A DNA stretch of 64,000 bases from an uncultured Ruminococcus sp. (GTDB lineage: Bacteria; Bacillota; Clostridia; Lachnospirales; Lachnospiraceae), in assembly GCA_900541505.1 (NCBI GenBank), contig UQKK01000009.1:34081-98080 (forward strand), written 5' to 3'. The notes under the pieces are model-generated. The model was not told the DNA's origin, did not search any database, and saw only the letters and a list, made by a program, of their open reading frames with translations. Shown here piece by piece: positions 1 through 8,422 of the stretch. The stretch's first letter is position 1; each line of letters begins with the position of its first letter. Position numbers and translations under genes: made by a program.

Positions 1-162
1 CTTATAGCGTTTCGGCATACTGTCAAGGCTGAAAATCATAGTTTCCAGACGGTCAAGCTGTCCACGTGCATTGTCTGGCGACTGTAACTCATACGCAATA
101 TATTCGTATATCGACCTTAAATCTTTGTCTGCCTGTTCTGATAATTTTACTGTAAACATCAT
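1..162 (-). CDS. RelE/ParE-family toxin, C-terminus cut by window edge
   Basis: An open frame of 54 codons runs from an ATG at 162 to the first base of the window without a stop, so the gene continues to the left. Its start (MMFTVKLSEQADKDLRSIYE) is typical of RelE/ParE-type toxins, small ribonuclease- or gyrase-poison-fold proteins, which open with a beta strand followed by a helix of the 'A.kDL..I..YI' kind. Its ATG overlaps the antitoxin stop in the four-base arrangement ATGA, the usual translational coupling of antitoxin-first type II pairs. Too little is present to choose between RelE and ParE, or to say whether the toxin is intact. Confidence 0.75.
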   Translation of the reverse strand, partial: MMFTVKLSEQADKDLRSIYEYIAYELQSPDNARGQLDRLETMIFSLDSMPKRYK

Positions 163-464
163 AATCCGTAATCTTTGCGAATATCGGCAAAGGCTTGTCG
201 TGCGTCCTTTGTACGTCCCGCTTTCATATCCGCATATCCTTTCTCAAGTTCCGCATGGAATTGTTCCTCAGACAAGACAGCCATGTTAAGAGGCTTTTCT
301 GTCGGGATTTTCACATCAAAAGGAAGTCCACGGTGCATGATAATCTGCTTATAAAACATATTGATAGCATTTGACGCTGGAATACCCAGTGCTGACAAGA
401 TACTCTCTGCCTGTTCTTTTACCTCTGGTTCTATTCTTGCATATAAATTTGCTGATTTTGCCAT
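159..464 (-). CDS. RelB/DinJ-family antitoxin
   Basis: A 101-residue protein. The N-terminal 50 residues (AKSANLYARIEPEVKEQAES, then 'ALGIPASNAINMFYKQII') match the ribbon-helix-helix DNA-binding domain of RelB/DinJ antitoxins. The acidic and basic C-terminal half would be the toxin-neutralising tail. The start is supported by AAAGGAGCG about 8 bases upstream and by a good sigma-A promoter at 502-530. It is the first gene of a two-gene operon with the toxin that overlaps its stop. By analogy with the family it should repress its own promoter and bind the toxin in the cytoplasm. Confidence 0.8.
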   Translation of the reverse strand: MAKSANLYARIEPEVKEQAESILSALGIPASNAINMFYKQIIMHRGLPFDVKIPTEKPLNMAVLSEEQFHAELEKGYADMKAGRTKDARQAFADIRKDYGL

Positions 465-501
465 AGAGATACGCTCCTTTCATAGAATTTTTGTCTTCTT
501 T

Positions 502-530
502 ATTATATTGCATTGTGCGTACAAACGCAA
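502..530 (-). promoter_or_regulatory. Promoter of the toxin-antitoxin operon
   Basis: Read on the minus strand, TTGCGT (525-530) is followed by exactly 17 bases and then TATAAT (502-507), a strong sigma-A promoter. The spacer contains an imperfect inverted repeat (TTGCGT ... ACGCACAA) that could be the antitoxin's own operator. The operator role is inference. Confidence 0.65.
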
Positions 531-577
531 TATATTTTGAAGATTATGGTTCGATAATCTTCGCTTTCGTTGGATAG

Positions 578-609
578 AAAAAGCCGCCAACTACTGCGAG
601 TTGACGGCT
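578..609 (-). terminator. Rho-independent terminator after the M20 peptidase operon
   Basis: An 11-base stem with one mismatch (582-592 with 599-609) and a 6-base loop is followed on the minus strand by five T residues (578-582). It lies downstream of the minus-strand peptidase operon and upstream of the toxin-antitoxin promoter, so it insulates the two transcription units. Confidence 0.7.
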
Positions 610-628
610 GATGACTGAACTAATCTTT

Positions 629-666
629 ATTTTATCGCCCTTCTATAATTTTATCACCCTTCTATA
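629..666. repeat. 19-bp tandem duplication over the M20 stop codon
   Basis: Two adjacent copies (629-647 and 648-666) of a 19-bp unit beginning ATTTTATC differ at one base. The mismatch matters: the copy nearest the gene contains TCA (TGA on the minus strand), which is the stop of the peptidase gene; the distal copy has TCG instead. Confidence 0.7.
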
Positions 667-1868
667 ATAGGAAGCTGGTATGCATGATACCCCTTATACC
701 CCGACAACGCGAGCATTGTAATCAGGGTCCTCTGGGGCGCCAGATAAGCGTCCTTTGGCTCAAACCATTCGTGGACAGTATGCTCCTCTTTTCCCTCGCC
801 GCCTCTGCCGATGGTAATTGCGGGGATTCCCAGGCTGATGGGGATATTGGCATCCGTACTGGACTCGTCTCTAAGCTCTGCTTTCATTCCCAGCGCCTCC
901 GTCGCCTCCCACGCCGCACGTACGATAGTACAATCCTCCGGCTGTGTGCCTGCCGGGCGTTTTCCCAGCATATCAATCTCAAAATGAACCGGTAGTCTGC
1001 CCTCGTACCCTCTGGCATTCTCTTCATCCTGTGCGCACTGTACCACATCATAGAGTTCCTTTGTCAGCCGTTCCAGCTCTTCCGGAGAATCAGAGCGGAT
1101 ATCTACCAGCATGGAAGCACTGGCGGCAATGGTATTGACGGAAATCCCGCCTTCGATAATTCCCACATTGAAGGTGGTTTTCGGCAGTTTCGGTACTTGA
1201 AAATCTGCAATTTTACTGATAGCTCTTCCAAGCGCATGGATGGCGCTGGGCGTCCCGAACGCACCGAAACTGTGTCCGCCGTCTCCCTTGAAGGTTACCC
1301 GGAAGCGGTGGCTGCCTGTAGCAGTATATACAATACCACCGGGTACCGGGTTGTCTATAGAAACAAACCCGTCATAATGTTCTGTGTTAAAAATATATTT
1401 CACACCCTTTAAATCGCCCAGTCCTTCCTCACATACATTTGCGCAGAAGACCAGTTCTCCTTCGGGTCGGATATCGTACTCTTTCATCGCCCTGGCTATC
1501 GTCAGCAGCTCTGCCACAGACCGGGTGTCATCATTGATACCGGGGCAGTAATACCTCTCCCCCTCTTTTCGAATCGTCAAATCCGTCTCTCTGGGAAAAA
1601 CGGTATCCGTATGTGCTGCCAGCATAAGCCGTGGACCGTTTCCACTGCCGGGAATGGTACCGTACACATTGTAAATGTCATCCATATAGACCTGCTCTAA
1701 TCCAATTTCCTTAAATTTTGCAAGCACATACTCTGCCTTCTCTTTTTCGTCATGGGAAGGTGCGGGTATCACGCACATTTCCAACTGTTCCTTCAGCGTC
1801 CGCTCATCGTCCGCCTTAATATATTCCAAAGCCCTGCCGACCTCCGGCATATTTAACAATTCTTTCAT
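654..1868 (-). CDS. M20 family metallopeptidase (second of a pair)
   Basis: A cytoplasmic zinc amidohydrolase or dipeptidase of 404 residues. The dinuclear metal site of the M20/M25/M40 family is visible: H86 and D88 in AAHTDTVF, the bridging Asp in GINDD (113-114), the catalytic Glu pair in CEEG (147-148), and a late His in EEHTVHEW. The dimerisation 'lid' lies roughly at residues 190-310. I chose the ATG at 1868, which has AAAGGAAA upstream; an in-frame ATG at 1925 would overlap the upstream gene and has no such site. It follows a paralogous M20 gene by 43 bases and is last in an operon with CapA and an SLC13 permease. The substrate is unknown; a peptide or N-acylated compound is likely. 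Confidence 0.85.
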   Translation of the reverse strand: MKELLNMPEVGRALEYIKADDERTLKEQLEMCVIPAPSHDEKEKAEYVLAKFKEIGLEQVYMDDIYNVYGTIPGSGNGPRLMLAAHTDTVFPRETDLTIRKEGERYYCPGINDDTRSVAELLTIARAMKEYDIRPEGELVFCANVCEEGLGDLKGVKYIFNTEHYDGFVSIDNPVPGGIVYTATGSHRFRVTFKGDGGHSFGAFGTPSAIHALGRAISKIADFQVPKLPKTTFNVGIIEGGISVNTIAASASMLVDIRSDSPEELERLTKELYDVVQCAQDEENARGYEGRLPVHFEIDMLGKRPAGTQPEDCTIVRAAWEATEALGMKAELRDESSTDANIPISLGIPAITIGRGGEGKEEHTVHEWFEPKDAYLAPQRTLITMLALSGYKGYHAYQLPIIEG

Positions 1869-1911
1869 TACCGCACTGTTTCCTTTCTTTTGGATTTTCC
1901 GGCTGTTTTCC

Positions 1912-3054
1912 CTATATGTTGGCATATTGAAGCAACAGGCTTAACACAATCTTTGCACCTTGTTTCAGGCTGTCTTTTATCATCCACTCTTCTCTGGTAT
2001 GGGCGTGTCCGCCGCGCACCGTACCGATAGTATTGGCAATAATTCCTATGGAGAGCGGGATATTGCTGTCTGTAGAGTATGCGCCATAATCCATTTCTCC
2101 ATCATAGAATGTCTGGATGATATCCGCATTGCGCTCTGTAAATGCCGAGAGCGCTTCTTTGTCAATGGGACCGTTTCCCGGACGAATACCGGTCACTTCC
2201 ACCTCCAACTCGCCGCCCAAATCCTGGCAGGACTTGACTGCCTCATAAAATTTCTTTTCCATAGTCTCCAGGCACTTCTGAGATGTGGAGCGAAATTCGT
2301 ACAGCATTTCCGCCGACTGTGCGATACTGTTCACCGTACTGCCTCCTTCGATTCGTCCCACATTGTAGGTCGTCTTTTCCTCCGACGGCGGGTCGATAGC
2401 GTACAGTCGTTCTACCAGCTTGCAGAGAATCTCAATAGCGTTCGCCTCCCCATAATCCAGATAGGAATGACCGCCTCTTGTCTTGCAGGAAATGCGGTAG
2501 CGGTGGGAACCGACAGCAATCGTCGTACATTGCGAAGTATAGCCGTCAAAGGAAATGAACTGTTTAATCTTGTCTCCATAATCCGCAAATAGCTGTTTCA
2601 CGCCGTCTAAATTGCCGCTTCCCTCCTCACAGGCATTGGCAACAATCATAATGCCGCACTTCATATCAATCTGGTTATCCAGTATATATTTTGTTGACAT
2701 TAAAAGATTTACCAGGTTGGACGTATCATCCCCGATACCGGGAGCATAGATTTTTTCCTCATCCTCCTTCATGGGCAGAGGCTCCAAATCCGGAAAAACC
2801 ACATCCGTATGGGCTGCAAAAACTGCATATTCATCATATTTATCGCAGTTAATCTTGCAAATGACATTTTTCGCTTTGTCGATGGTTACATCTTTTGCCC
2901 CATGTTCTATGAGCCATTCTCTGACAAAAGATGCCCTCTGTTCTTCCCTGCGGCTCGGCGCCGGAATCTTCCCCAGAGTGCGCAGCAGTTCCAAAGACTC
3001 TTCTGCGTTCACCTCTGCATATTTTTCCGCAATCTCAATTATCTGTTTTTCCAT
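1912..3054 (-). CDS. M20 family metallopeptidase (first of a pair)
   Basis: A 380-residue M20-family zinc peptidase, paralogous to the next gene over most of its length. Metal and catalytic residues are in place: H82 and D84 (AAHTDVVF), Asp in GIGDD (109-110), the E143-E144 pair (ACEEGSGN), and a C-terminal His in GHAHTREEW. AGAGGAG precedes the ATG. Two M20 copies in tandem suggest two related substrates, or a hetero-oligomer. With a CapA-like protein and an SLC13 carrier in the same operon, the unit probably takes up and cleaves a peptide-like or N-acyl amino-acid anion. That assignment is inference from context. Confidence 0.85.
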   Translation of the reverse strand: MEKQIIEIAEKYAEVNAEESLELLRTLGKIPAPSRREEQRASFVREWLIEHGAKDVTIDKAKNVICKINCDKYDEYAVFAAHTDVVFPDLEPLPMKEDEEKIYAPGIGDDTSNLVNLLMSTKYILDNQIDMKCGIMIVANACEEGSGNLDGVKQLFADYGDKIKQFISFDGYTSQCTTIAVGSHRYRISCKTRGGHSYLDYGEANAIEILCKLVERLYAIDPPSEEKTTYNVGRIEGGSTVNSIAQSAEMLYEFRSTSQKCLETMEKKFYEAVKSCQDLGGELEVEVTGIRPGNGPIDKEALSAFTERNADIIQTFYDGEMDYGAYSTDSNIPLSIGIIANTIGTVRGGHAHTREEWMIKDSLKQGAKIVLSLLLQYANI

Positions 3055-3079
3055 AGCACTCCTCTTCTATATCTCATTT

Positions 3080-4375
3080 TTATAAATCAATATATCCAAT
3101 GTTTCCTTCTATCTTTATATCTGTGCCAAAGGGACGGCTAAGTTCTGCCATATAGCGCAGTACACTGTCGCCCTCCGCCAGCATCGGCGTCCCTCTGCGG
3201 GTCCGCTTTTCCTGCATCCGAAGCGACAAAGGATAAAGCTTCACCTGTTTCAGTTTCCCGTCTTCCAGAGTCCAGGATGCCATGACAGAACGCCAGATAT
3301 TTTCCAGACTTGGGAATCCGGCGATGCCGTTTTTCGTCCGCTTATCCATGTATTCCCCTACTGCGGAATCGAAAGGCATCCCTTTATTCGCATAAGCCTC
3401 GAAGGGCTGCACACCCACCGTCTCTGCCTGGAAAATGAAATTTCCCAGGCTATAGCAGATGAGACCGCCGTGGTAAATCTCTATGCCGCGCAGTTCATGG
3501 GGACCGTGACCGATTACCGCGCAGGCTCCCGCATCAATACAGCGTTTTGCCATCTTTTCCAGATAACCGGGCGGTGTTGCAAAATTATCATAATCCGTCT
3601 CATGGGCGTGGATACTGACGATGACCGCATCAGCCTGTCTCCCCGCCTCCTGTATGGCTTTCTCCACACGTTCCATGTCTTTTTTATGCGGGGCAGTCTC
3701 CACATAATCCTGCTCATCCAGAGCAAACTGGTAGGTTCCGAAATTCATCTTTCCCTCCGGCTTCGGATTACCGTATCCCATCTGGATACCGTAGTCGTCA
3801 TACGCGTTGACATAAGTAGCTTTGACAAGCTCTTTCACCATTTCAAAGTGCTCTTTTGTCACATGGTAGGTAGTCGTAAACCGGAGAGGATTCAGCCCCG
3901 GGCGTCCTGTCACCTCGCCAGACTGCCCGCCTGCCATGCTGGACAGGTGAAAGCTGGAGCAGGCGCCGATTAACGCCACTCTTCCTTTCGGAGTTTCCAG
4001 ATAACATGGGCGGGACGCCTCTGCCAAGTTTGCGCCGGTTCCGGCATATACCATATCCCGTTCCTTCAGATGGCGTATCGTCGCCATCACGCCGCCCTCT
4101 CCATAATCTCCGGAGTGATTGTTGGCGGTGGTGAAAATATTAAATCCGTAGGCGCACATGTCATCCAGACATCTGGGGTCGCTCATCGCCCACGTGCCGC
4201 CGCTGACCGCAGAAGGAGTTCCTTCACTGTCATGGAAAGTCGTCTCCAGATTGGCAAACCCTACATCATGGGCGCTGATGATTTCCTTCAATCCTGAGAA
4301 ACCAGGATATCCTCCTTTAGGAATCCGCTGGGTAACAAAAGAATCTCCTGTAGCGATAAACGTCATCGTATCCAT
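3080..4375 (-). CDS. CapA-family protein (poly-gamma-glutamate-associated, calcineurin-like fold)
   Basis: A protein of about 431 residues with the signatures of the CapA/PGA_cap family, a metallophosphatase-fold family: ATGDSF near the N-terminus, GFANLETTF, TTANNHSGDYGEGG, an HAHETDY segment and GHGPHELRG. No signal peptide or membrane anchor is visible, unlike the capsule-assembly CapA/PgsA proteins, so a cytoplasmic enzyme is more likely. The start at 4375 has AAAGGAGGAG eight to ten bases upstream; an earlier in-frame ATG at 4396 would place that site inside the gene. It sits between an SLC13 permease and two M20 peptidases. Standalone CapA homologues in catabolic operons have no established activity known to me. 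Confidence 0.8.
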   Translation of the reverse strand: MDTMTFIATGDSFVTQRIPKGGYPGFSGLKEIISAHDVGFANLETTFHDSEGTPSAVSGGTWAMSDPRCLDDMCAYGFNIFTTANNHSGDYGEGGVMATIRHLKERDMVYAGTGANLAEASRPCYLETPKGRVALIGACSSFHLSSMAGGQSGEVTGRPGLNPLRFTTTYHVTKEHFEMVKELVKATYVNAYDDYGIQMGYGNPKPEGKMNFGTYQFALDEQDYVETAPHKKDMERVEKAIQEAGRQADAVIVSIHAHETDYDNFATPPGYLEKMAKRCIDAGACAVIGHGPHELRGIEIYHGGLICYSLGNFIFQAETVGVQPFEAYANKGMPFDSAVGEYMDKRTKNGIAGFPSLENIWRSVMASWTLEDGKLKQVKLYPLSLRMQEKRTRRGTPMLAEGDSVLRYMAELSRPFGTDIKIEGNIGYIDL

Positions 4376-4423
4376 CTTCTTTCTCCTCCTTTTCACATTA
4401 TCGGATTCATATCTGCCGGACTG

Positions 4424-5713
4424 TTAAAATATCGGATAAACCGTCATAATCCATCCCACAGCCACGACTGTAATAACAATAAATGGAAGCCATCCGGCTT
4501 TTGCCAAATCTTTCATATTGTAGTTTCCTGCACCCATCATGATGGGAACCGTTGGCGTTGCCAGCGGTGTAAAGAATGCTGTCATGGATGCAATCATACA
4601 CAGCATGATAGGTCCGATGGGGTTTGAACCCAGGGATTTACAAATCATAATATACAGCGGTACGAAGATAGAGTAAATACCTAAATTCAGCATAAACTGT
4701 GTAAGGATAAACGGAACAAGGAAGAACAGCAGTCCTGCCAGATAGTTGTTATTAAGTGACAGGATAATCTTGGAGAGCTGGTCTCCGATTACGTCCGCGG
4801 TTCCAGTTGCGGAAAGCGCCGTACCGATTTCCAGACAGCCTACATACAACAGTACCATACTTAAATTCATGTTATTGATAATCTCATTTTTCTTCAGTAC
4901 GCCTGTGGCGGAAATGACAACAGCGCCCGCCAGAGCCACCTGCCATGTGGCAATTCCGATATAGGAAGAAAACAGCAGACAAATCAATACAACCACGAAG
5001 GTCATGTAACCGACCACTTCTCTCACCGGACTTAACGGCTCCTGCTGTTTCTGCGCGTTTGTCTTGATATCATCCGCTTCCTTTTTGTCCGGGCAGAATC
5101 TCGGAACAACGAAGATAGCCAACAGTATGATGATAATCGTAGTCGGAAGCTTCGCATAGGTGATATCTGTAATTGTCATATTGTAATCCAGATAGTCATA
5201 TGCCTCCAGGAAACCTGTAATTCTCGCCATTTCGCTGACTGCGGAGCTGAGCGGCAGCGTGATAACCGTACCTACCGCAGTAATACCGATTGGGAACATC
5301 ATCTTAGAAGGGCTCACATTCATCTCACGACAGACACCCAACGCCATGGGGAATACAACACTGAAGCATACCACAGAGCTGGGAATGAACTGCGCCAGGA
5401 TAAACGTCAGCAGTACATATCCCGCCAGCACCTTGGTAAACGAGCCTTTACTGATTTTGCAGATTCCCGCGGAGATTTTATTAATCATCTGGGTGCGGTT
5501 TAATCCTGCCGCTACTACGAACATACTCGCCATCAAAATCGTGCTTGTATTTCCGAAACCTGCCAGTATCTCCTCCGGAGCCAGACATCCCGTAAATGCC
5601 ATAGCAAGCATACCAATCAGAGAAATCGTTGTGATGGACACATATTTTGTGCCGACCGCAAATCCAATCAGTGTCAGTATAAATATAATCAAACAAATTG
5701 TCATTTGACTCAT
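4424..5713 (-). CDS. SLC13/DASS family permease
   Basis: A very hydrophobic protein of about 429 residues with some ten or more membrane helices. It resembles divalent anion:Na+ symporters (DASS/CitT/ArsB-like fold). Segments such as GFGNTSTILMASMF (N-terminal half) and ATPTVPIMMGAGNYN (C-terminal half) fit the paired re-entrant hairpins that carry the substrate in this superfamily. The start at 5713 is placed 11 bases after an AGGAGG; an ATG at 5722 is only two bases from it and less likely. First gene of the CapA-M20-M20 operon, so the probable importer of its substrate, a carboxylate or small acidic peptide by family. Confidence 0.8.
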   Translation of the reverse strand: MSQMTICLIIFILTLIGFAVGTKYVSITTISLIGMLAMAFTGCLAPEEILAGFGNTSTILMASMFVVAAGLNRTQMINKISAGICKISKGSFTKVLAGYVLLTFILAQFIPSSVVCFSVVFPMALGVCREMNVSPSKMMFPIGITAVGTVITLPLSSAVSEMARITGFLEAYDYLDYNMTITDITYAKLPTTIIIILLAIFVVPRFCPDKKEADDIKTNAQKQQEPLSPVREVVGYMTFVVVLICLLFSSYIGIATWQVALAGAVVISATGVLKKNEIINNMNLSMVLLYVGCLEIGTALSATGTADVIGDQLSKIILSLNNNYLAGLLFFLVPFILTQFMLNLGIYSIFVPLYIMICKSLGSNPIGPIMLCMIASMTAFFTPLATPTVPIMMGAGNYNMKDLAKAGWLPFIVITVVAVGWIMTVYPIF

Positions 5714-5983
5714 AAAATACATTACCTCCTCATTTTCCATTTTCAGATTAATGCGACAATGCAGCCTTGTCGCACTCGCTAAAAACAGGAAAAACATTAA
5801 ATGCGGCCGCTATTTTCTGTGTTTTTCTCTGCTTGTGTCTAATTTTAGCACTTGACAGAATCTTCATACAAATATAAAATTTTACCTGTTATTAATAAAA
5901 AATTTATATACCAGTCAGATATTGACTCCCGCCCATAGGCGGTGAGCGATTCTTGAATACTTTACTAAGGAGGAGAGACCAAC
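5714..5983. promoter_or_regulatory. Divergent control region, permease operon / LysR gene
   Basis: A 270-bp A+T-rich region between two divergent units. It contains a short perfect inverted repeat, CCGCC-CATA-GGCGG, at 5929-5942, and A/T-rich tracts that could hold back-to-back promoters. By the usual LysR arrangement the regulator would bind here to control both directions. I did not find one unambiguous T-N11-A operator. Confidence 0.45.
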
Positions 5984-6895
5984 ATGAATATTGAACAATT
6001 TTTCTATGTGGTAGAGATTGCGGATACCTGTTCTTTCAGCCAGGCGGCAAGAAATCTGTATATCTCACAGCCGAACTTAAGTCATGCCGTCAAACAGATT
6101 GAAGATAAAGTGGGCTTTCCCCTTTTCGAGAGAACCCCAAAGGGCGTATTCCCCACAGCGCGAGGCAGGGAAGTCATTGAGCGTTTCCGCATCCTGCGCC
6201 AGGAGTATCGGCAGGTGGAGGATTATCTCCGCTCCCCTTCTCCCTCCAACAAGCTGTATCTGAACATCGGCGCTTTGAATGTAAACCGGACAGCCAACGC
6301 ATTTATCCGTATCATCCAACAGTACAGCAAAAGCCCTATTCACTTTTCCTTCCTGACCTATTCCTACTTGGATGAGCTGCTTCCCCTGGTGGAAAATGCC
6401 CAGTTAGACTTTGCTGTGGTCGGATTTCTCTCTCCCTTTTTAAAGCAGATGAAAAACCGGCTTTCCAATAAATCCATTGAATACGTTCCCATCAACACTG
6501 CGCCCATCTGTGCGGTAGTGGGACCGCAGAATCCGCTCTATGAGCGGCAGGACAGCGTCTCTTTGGAAGAATTATATCCCTACACCATTGTCCAGTACGG
6601 AAATCCTTCCAACGACCCCACCCACTCTGTCCCCTATGTCATCGGTCTTTCCAACCGCTGCTACGGCGAAGTACATGTCGGCAGCAGCCAGCTTTTCTAC
6701 GGAACGCTGCATCAAACTGCTGCCGTGGGGCTGGTTTCCGCCACCAGGGAATCCTACGAGTACTTCCAAAACCTGCGTTTGCTTGAGATTTCCGACTGCC
6801 AGGTGTACTCTGAATTTGGCTACATCAAATCCAGGCGTGTCCCGCTCTCGGATATTGCTTCCCAAGTACTTAAAGAGGTCTCACTTTTATTTTAA
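5984..6895 (+). CDS. LysR-type transcriptional regulator
   Basis: A 303-residue LysR regulator. The winged helix-turn-helix occupies about residues 1-60 (FSQAARNLYISQPNLSHAVK is the HTH core, followed by GFPLFERTPKG). The rest is the periplasmic-binding-protein-like effector domain. AAGGAGGAG lies about 9 bases before the ATG. It is transcribed away from the SLC13/CapA/M20 operon across a shared control region, the classical LysR layout, so it probably activates that operon in response to its substrate. The inducer is not known. Confidence 0.9.
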   Translation: MNIEQFFYVVEIADTCSFSQAARNLYISQPNLSHAVKQIEDKVGFPLFERTPKGVFPTARGREVIERFRILRQEYRQVEDYLRSPSPSNKLYLNIGALNVNRTANAFIRIIQQYSKSPIHFSFLTYSYLDELLPLVENAQLDFAVVGFLSPFLKQMKNRLSNKSIEYVPINTAPICAVVGPQNPLYERQDSVSLEELYPYTIVQYGNPSNDPTHSVPYVIGLSNRCYGEVHVGSSQLFYGTLHQTAAVGLVSATRESYEYFQNLRLLEISDCQVYSEFGYIKSRRVPLSDIASQVLKEVSLLF

Positions 6896-6897
6896 TC

Positions 6898-6926
6898 GGA
6901 AGCTATAAATTTCATTTATAGCTTCC
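6898..6926 (+). terminator. Perfect 13-bp hairpin after the LysR gene
   Basis: GGAAGCTATAAAT at 6898-6910 pairs perfectly with 6914-6926 across a three-base loop, three bases after the LysR stop. It is not followed by a clear T tract, so it is only a probable transcription stop or 3'-end stabiliser. Confidence 0.5.
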
Positions 6927-6986
6927 GCCATAAACTGACAATCAGGCGCAGACAGGGTGAAAAATTTTTCACTGCTGCCAGAGAAT

Positions 6987-7029
6987 TTTCTTGCGTATAG
7001 AGAACCAAGTTTCCTATACGCAAGAAAAA
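6987..7029. repeat. Perfect 15-bp inverted repeat between convergent genes
   Basis: TTTTCTTGCGTATAG (6987-7001) pairs without mismatch with 7015-7029 across a 13-base loop. Neither strand has a T run after the stem, so it does not read as an ordinary terminator. It overlaps the T tract of the adjacent minus-strand terminator. Confidence 0.6.
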
Positions 7030-7053
7030 AGGAAGAGACAAACGCCTCTTCCC
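7026..7053 (-). terminator. Rho-independent terminator of the hemerythrin operon
   Basis: On the minus strand GGAAGAG...CTCTTCC (7047-7053 with 7032-7038) is followed by six T residues (7026-7031). It lies about 80 bases past the hemerythrin stop codon. Confidence 0.65.
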
Positions 7054-7130
7054 AATCATACTGATTCGTTAAATCATTCCTATCTGCTCAACCGTCCAGC
7101 GCGGTAATTCCACAGACTCATTTCTCTTTT

Positions 7131-7553
7131 CTACAGCCTTTCGCTGCTGTCGTTCATATATTTATATTCCGCCACCGAACGGTCAAATCCCTTGATATGA
7201 CGGTACAGCCACTCAATGACATTCTTGTTGACCTGCTCTACGAAAGCATCGGAAGGACCTTCCTCTTCCTCCAGCATGTTGTAGAGGTCTTTGACAACCG
7301 CGCGCAGCTTGTCATGCTCCTTCTTATGCTCCTCAATTCCCGGATAGCTGATGGATTCCTGCAGCTTTTCCTCTTCACCGAAATGAAATTCCGTGTAATC
7401 TGCCAGGTAGTCCAGGGTCTTTATCGCCACCGGCTTCTCCTTGCTCGTCTCACAGCTGTCCAGGAGCTTGTTGATTTTGTCAATCAACTCCTTGTGCTGG
7501 GAATCAATCATCTCATTACCTGTTACCAAACTCTCGTCAAATTCAGCTCTCAT
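7131..7553 (-). CDS. Bacteriohemerythrin
   Basis: A 140-residue single-domain hemerythrin with the complete di-iron ligand set: H20 (MIDSQH), H57 and E61 (FHFGEEE), H76 and H80 (EEHKKEHD), H119 and D124 (RHIKGFD). The four-helix bundle binds O2, or senses O2/NO or peroxide, in the cytoplasm. No additional domain is attached. AGGAGGAG precedes the ATG. It is 32 bases after nudC, last of a probable four-gene run with lspA and a zinc-ribbon protein. In an anaerobe the likely role is oxygen scavenging or protection, which is inference. Confidence 0.92.
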   Translation of the reverse strand: MRAEFDESLVTGNEMIDSQHKELIDKINKLLDSCETSKEKPVAIKTLDYLADYTEFHFGEEEKLQESISYPGIEEHKKEHDKLRAVVKDLYNMLEEEEGPSDAFVEQVNKNVIEWLYRHIKGFDRSVAEYKYMNDSSERL

Positions 7554-7585
7554 CTTCGTTCTCCTCCTACACTTTATTGTTTTTA

Positions 7586-8422
7586 CTACACTTCATTGTT
7601 TTTAAATTTCATAATCATCTCGTTTGTCAGGCTGTCTCTGGACGGCTCGACCGGAATCTCTTCCCGCTCAAACCATTCTGCCAGAGCCAGTTCCTCTCTG
7701 TCAAGGGTAATCTCATCCGCCCCGTCCAAATCACAGTAAAAGCCCAGCAGAAGGGTATCTGTAAAAGACCAGGGCTGGCTCTTGTAGTAGCGGATGTTCT
7801 TTACTTTAAGTCCCACTTCCTCCATCACTTCCCGCGCCACGGTCTCCTCCGGCGTCTCGCCAATCTCTGTAAACCCTGCCAGGAGCGCATATTTCTTATA
7901 AGTCCTGCCTGCATACTTGGACATGAGAAGGCGGTTTTTATCTGTCACCCCGATAATGACAGCGGGACAAATCTTCGGGAACTCCATATTGTGACAGTTC
8001 TCGCAGTACATCATCCGCTCCTTGTCATCTTGTTTCATAAGTTGTCCGCATCTTCCGCAGTATTTGCGTGAGCGGTACCAATTAAAAAGCTGATAGCCCG
8101 TGATGCCTGCAAAGGCGCGGTACTGCGGCTCCGCCAGCCGGAAAACCTCCGTATTCTCCATTGTAAAGTCTGACAGGCGTTCCCGGTTGATTTCATTTAC
8201 AAGGTAATATCTCTCATCATCAATGGAGAATAAGTATATGTAATCCTGATAGATTTCCTCATTCAAGCGCTCTAAATCCTTAAACCTCGGAAATACAATG
8301 CCCTCTGCGGTCTTCTTTATAAGTACCGTATGTTCTCCGTAATGCAGTGCAACGCTTTCTTTATCCGGCGGAATCTTCCTGTATTGATTATCATATTTGT
8401 GCGGTGAAATATCCTGTATCAT
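7586..8422 (-). CDS. nudC: NAD+ diphosphatase / NADH pyrophosphatase (NudC family)
   Basis: A 278-residue Nudix hydrolase with the NudC architecture: a variable N-terminal domain, a zinc ribbon (KYCGRCGQ ... YCENC, four Cys near the middle), then the Nudix domain with a full box (GFTEIGETPEETVAREVMEE) and the downstream family motif SQPWSF. It hydrolyses NAD(H) to NMN(H) and AMP; some NudC enzymes also decap NAD-capped RNA. Its ATG overlaps the stop of the lspA gene by four bases, so translation is probably coupled. Confidence 0.9.
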   Translation of the reverse strand: MIQDISPHKYDNQYRKIPPDKESVALHYGEHTVLIKKTAEGIVFPRFKDLERLNEEIYQDYIYLFSIDDERYYLVNEINRERLSDFTMENTEVFRLAEPQYRAFAGITGYQLFNWYRSRKYCGRCGQLMKQDDKERMMYCENCHNMEFPKICPAVIIGVTDKNRLLMSKYAGRTYKKYALLAGFTEIGETPEETVAREVMEEVGLKVKNIRYYKSQPWSFTDTLLLGFYCDLDGADEITLDREELALAEWFEREEIPVEPSRDSLTNEMIMKFKNNEV

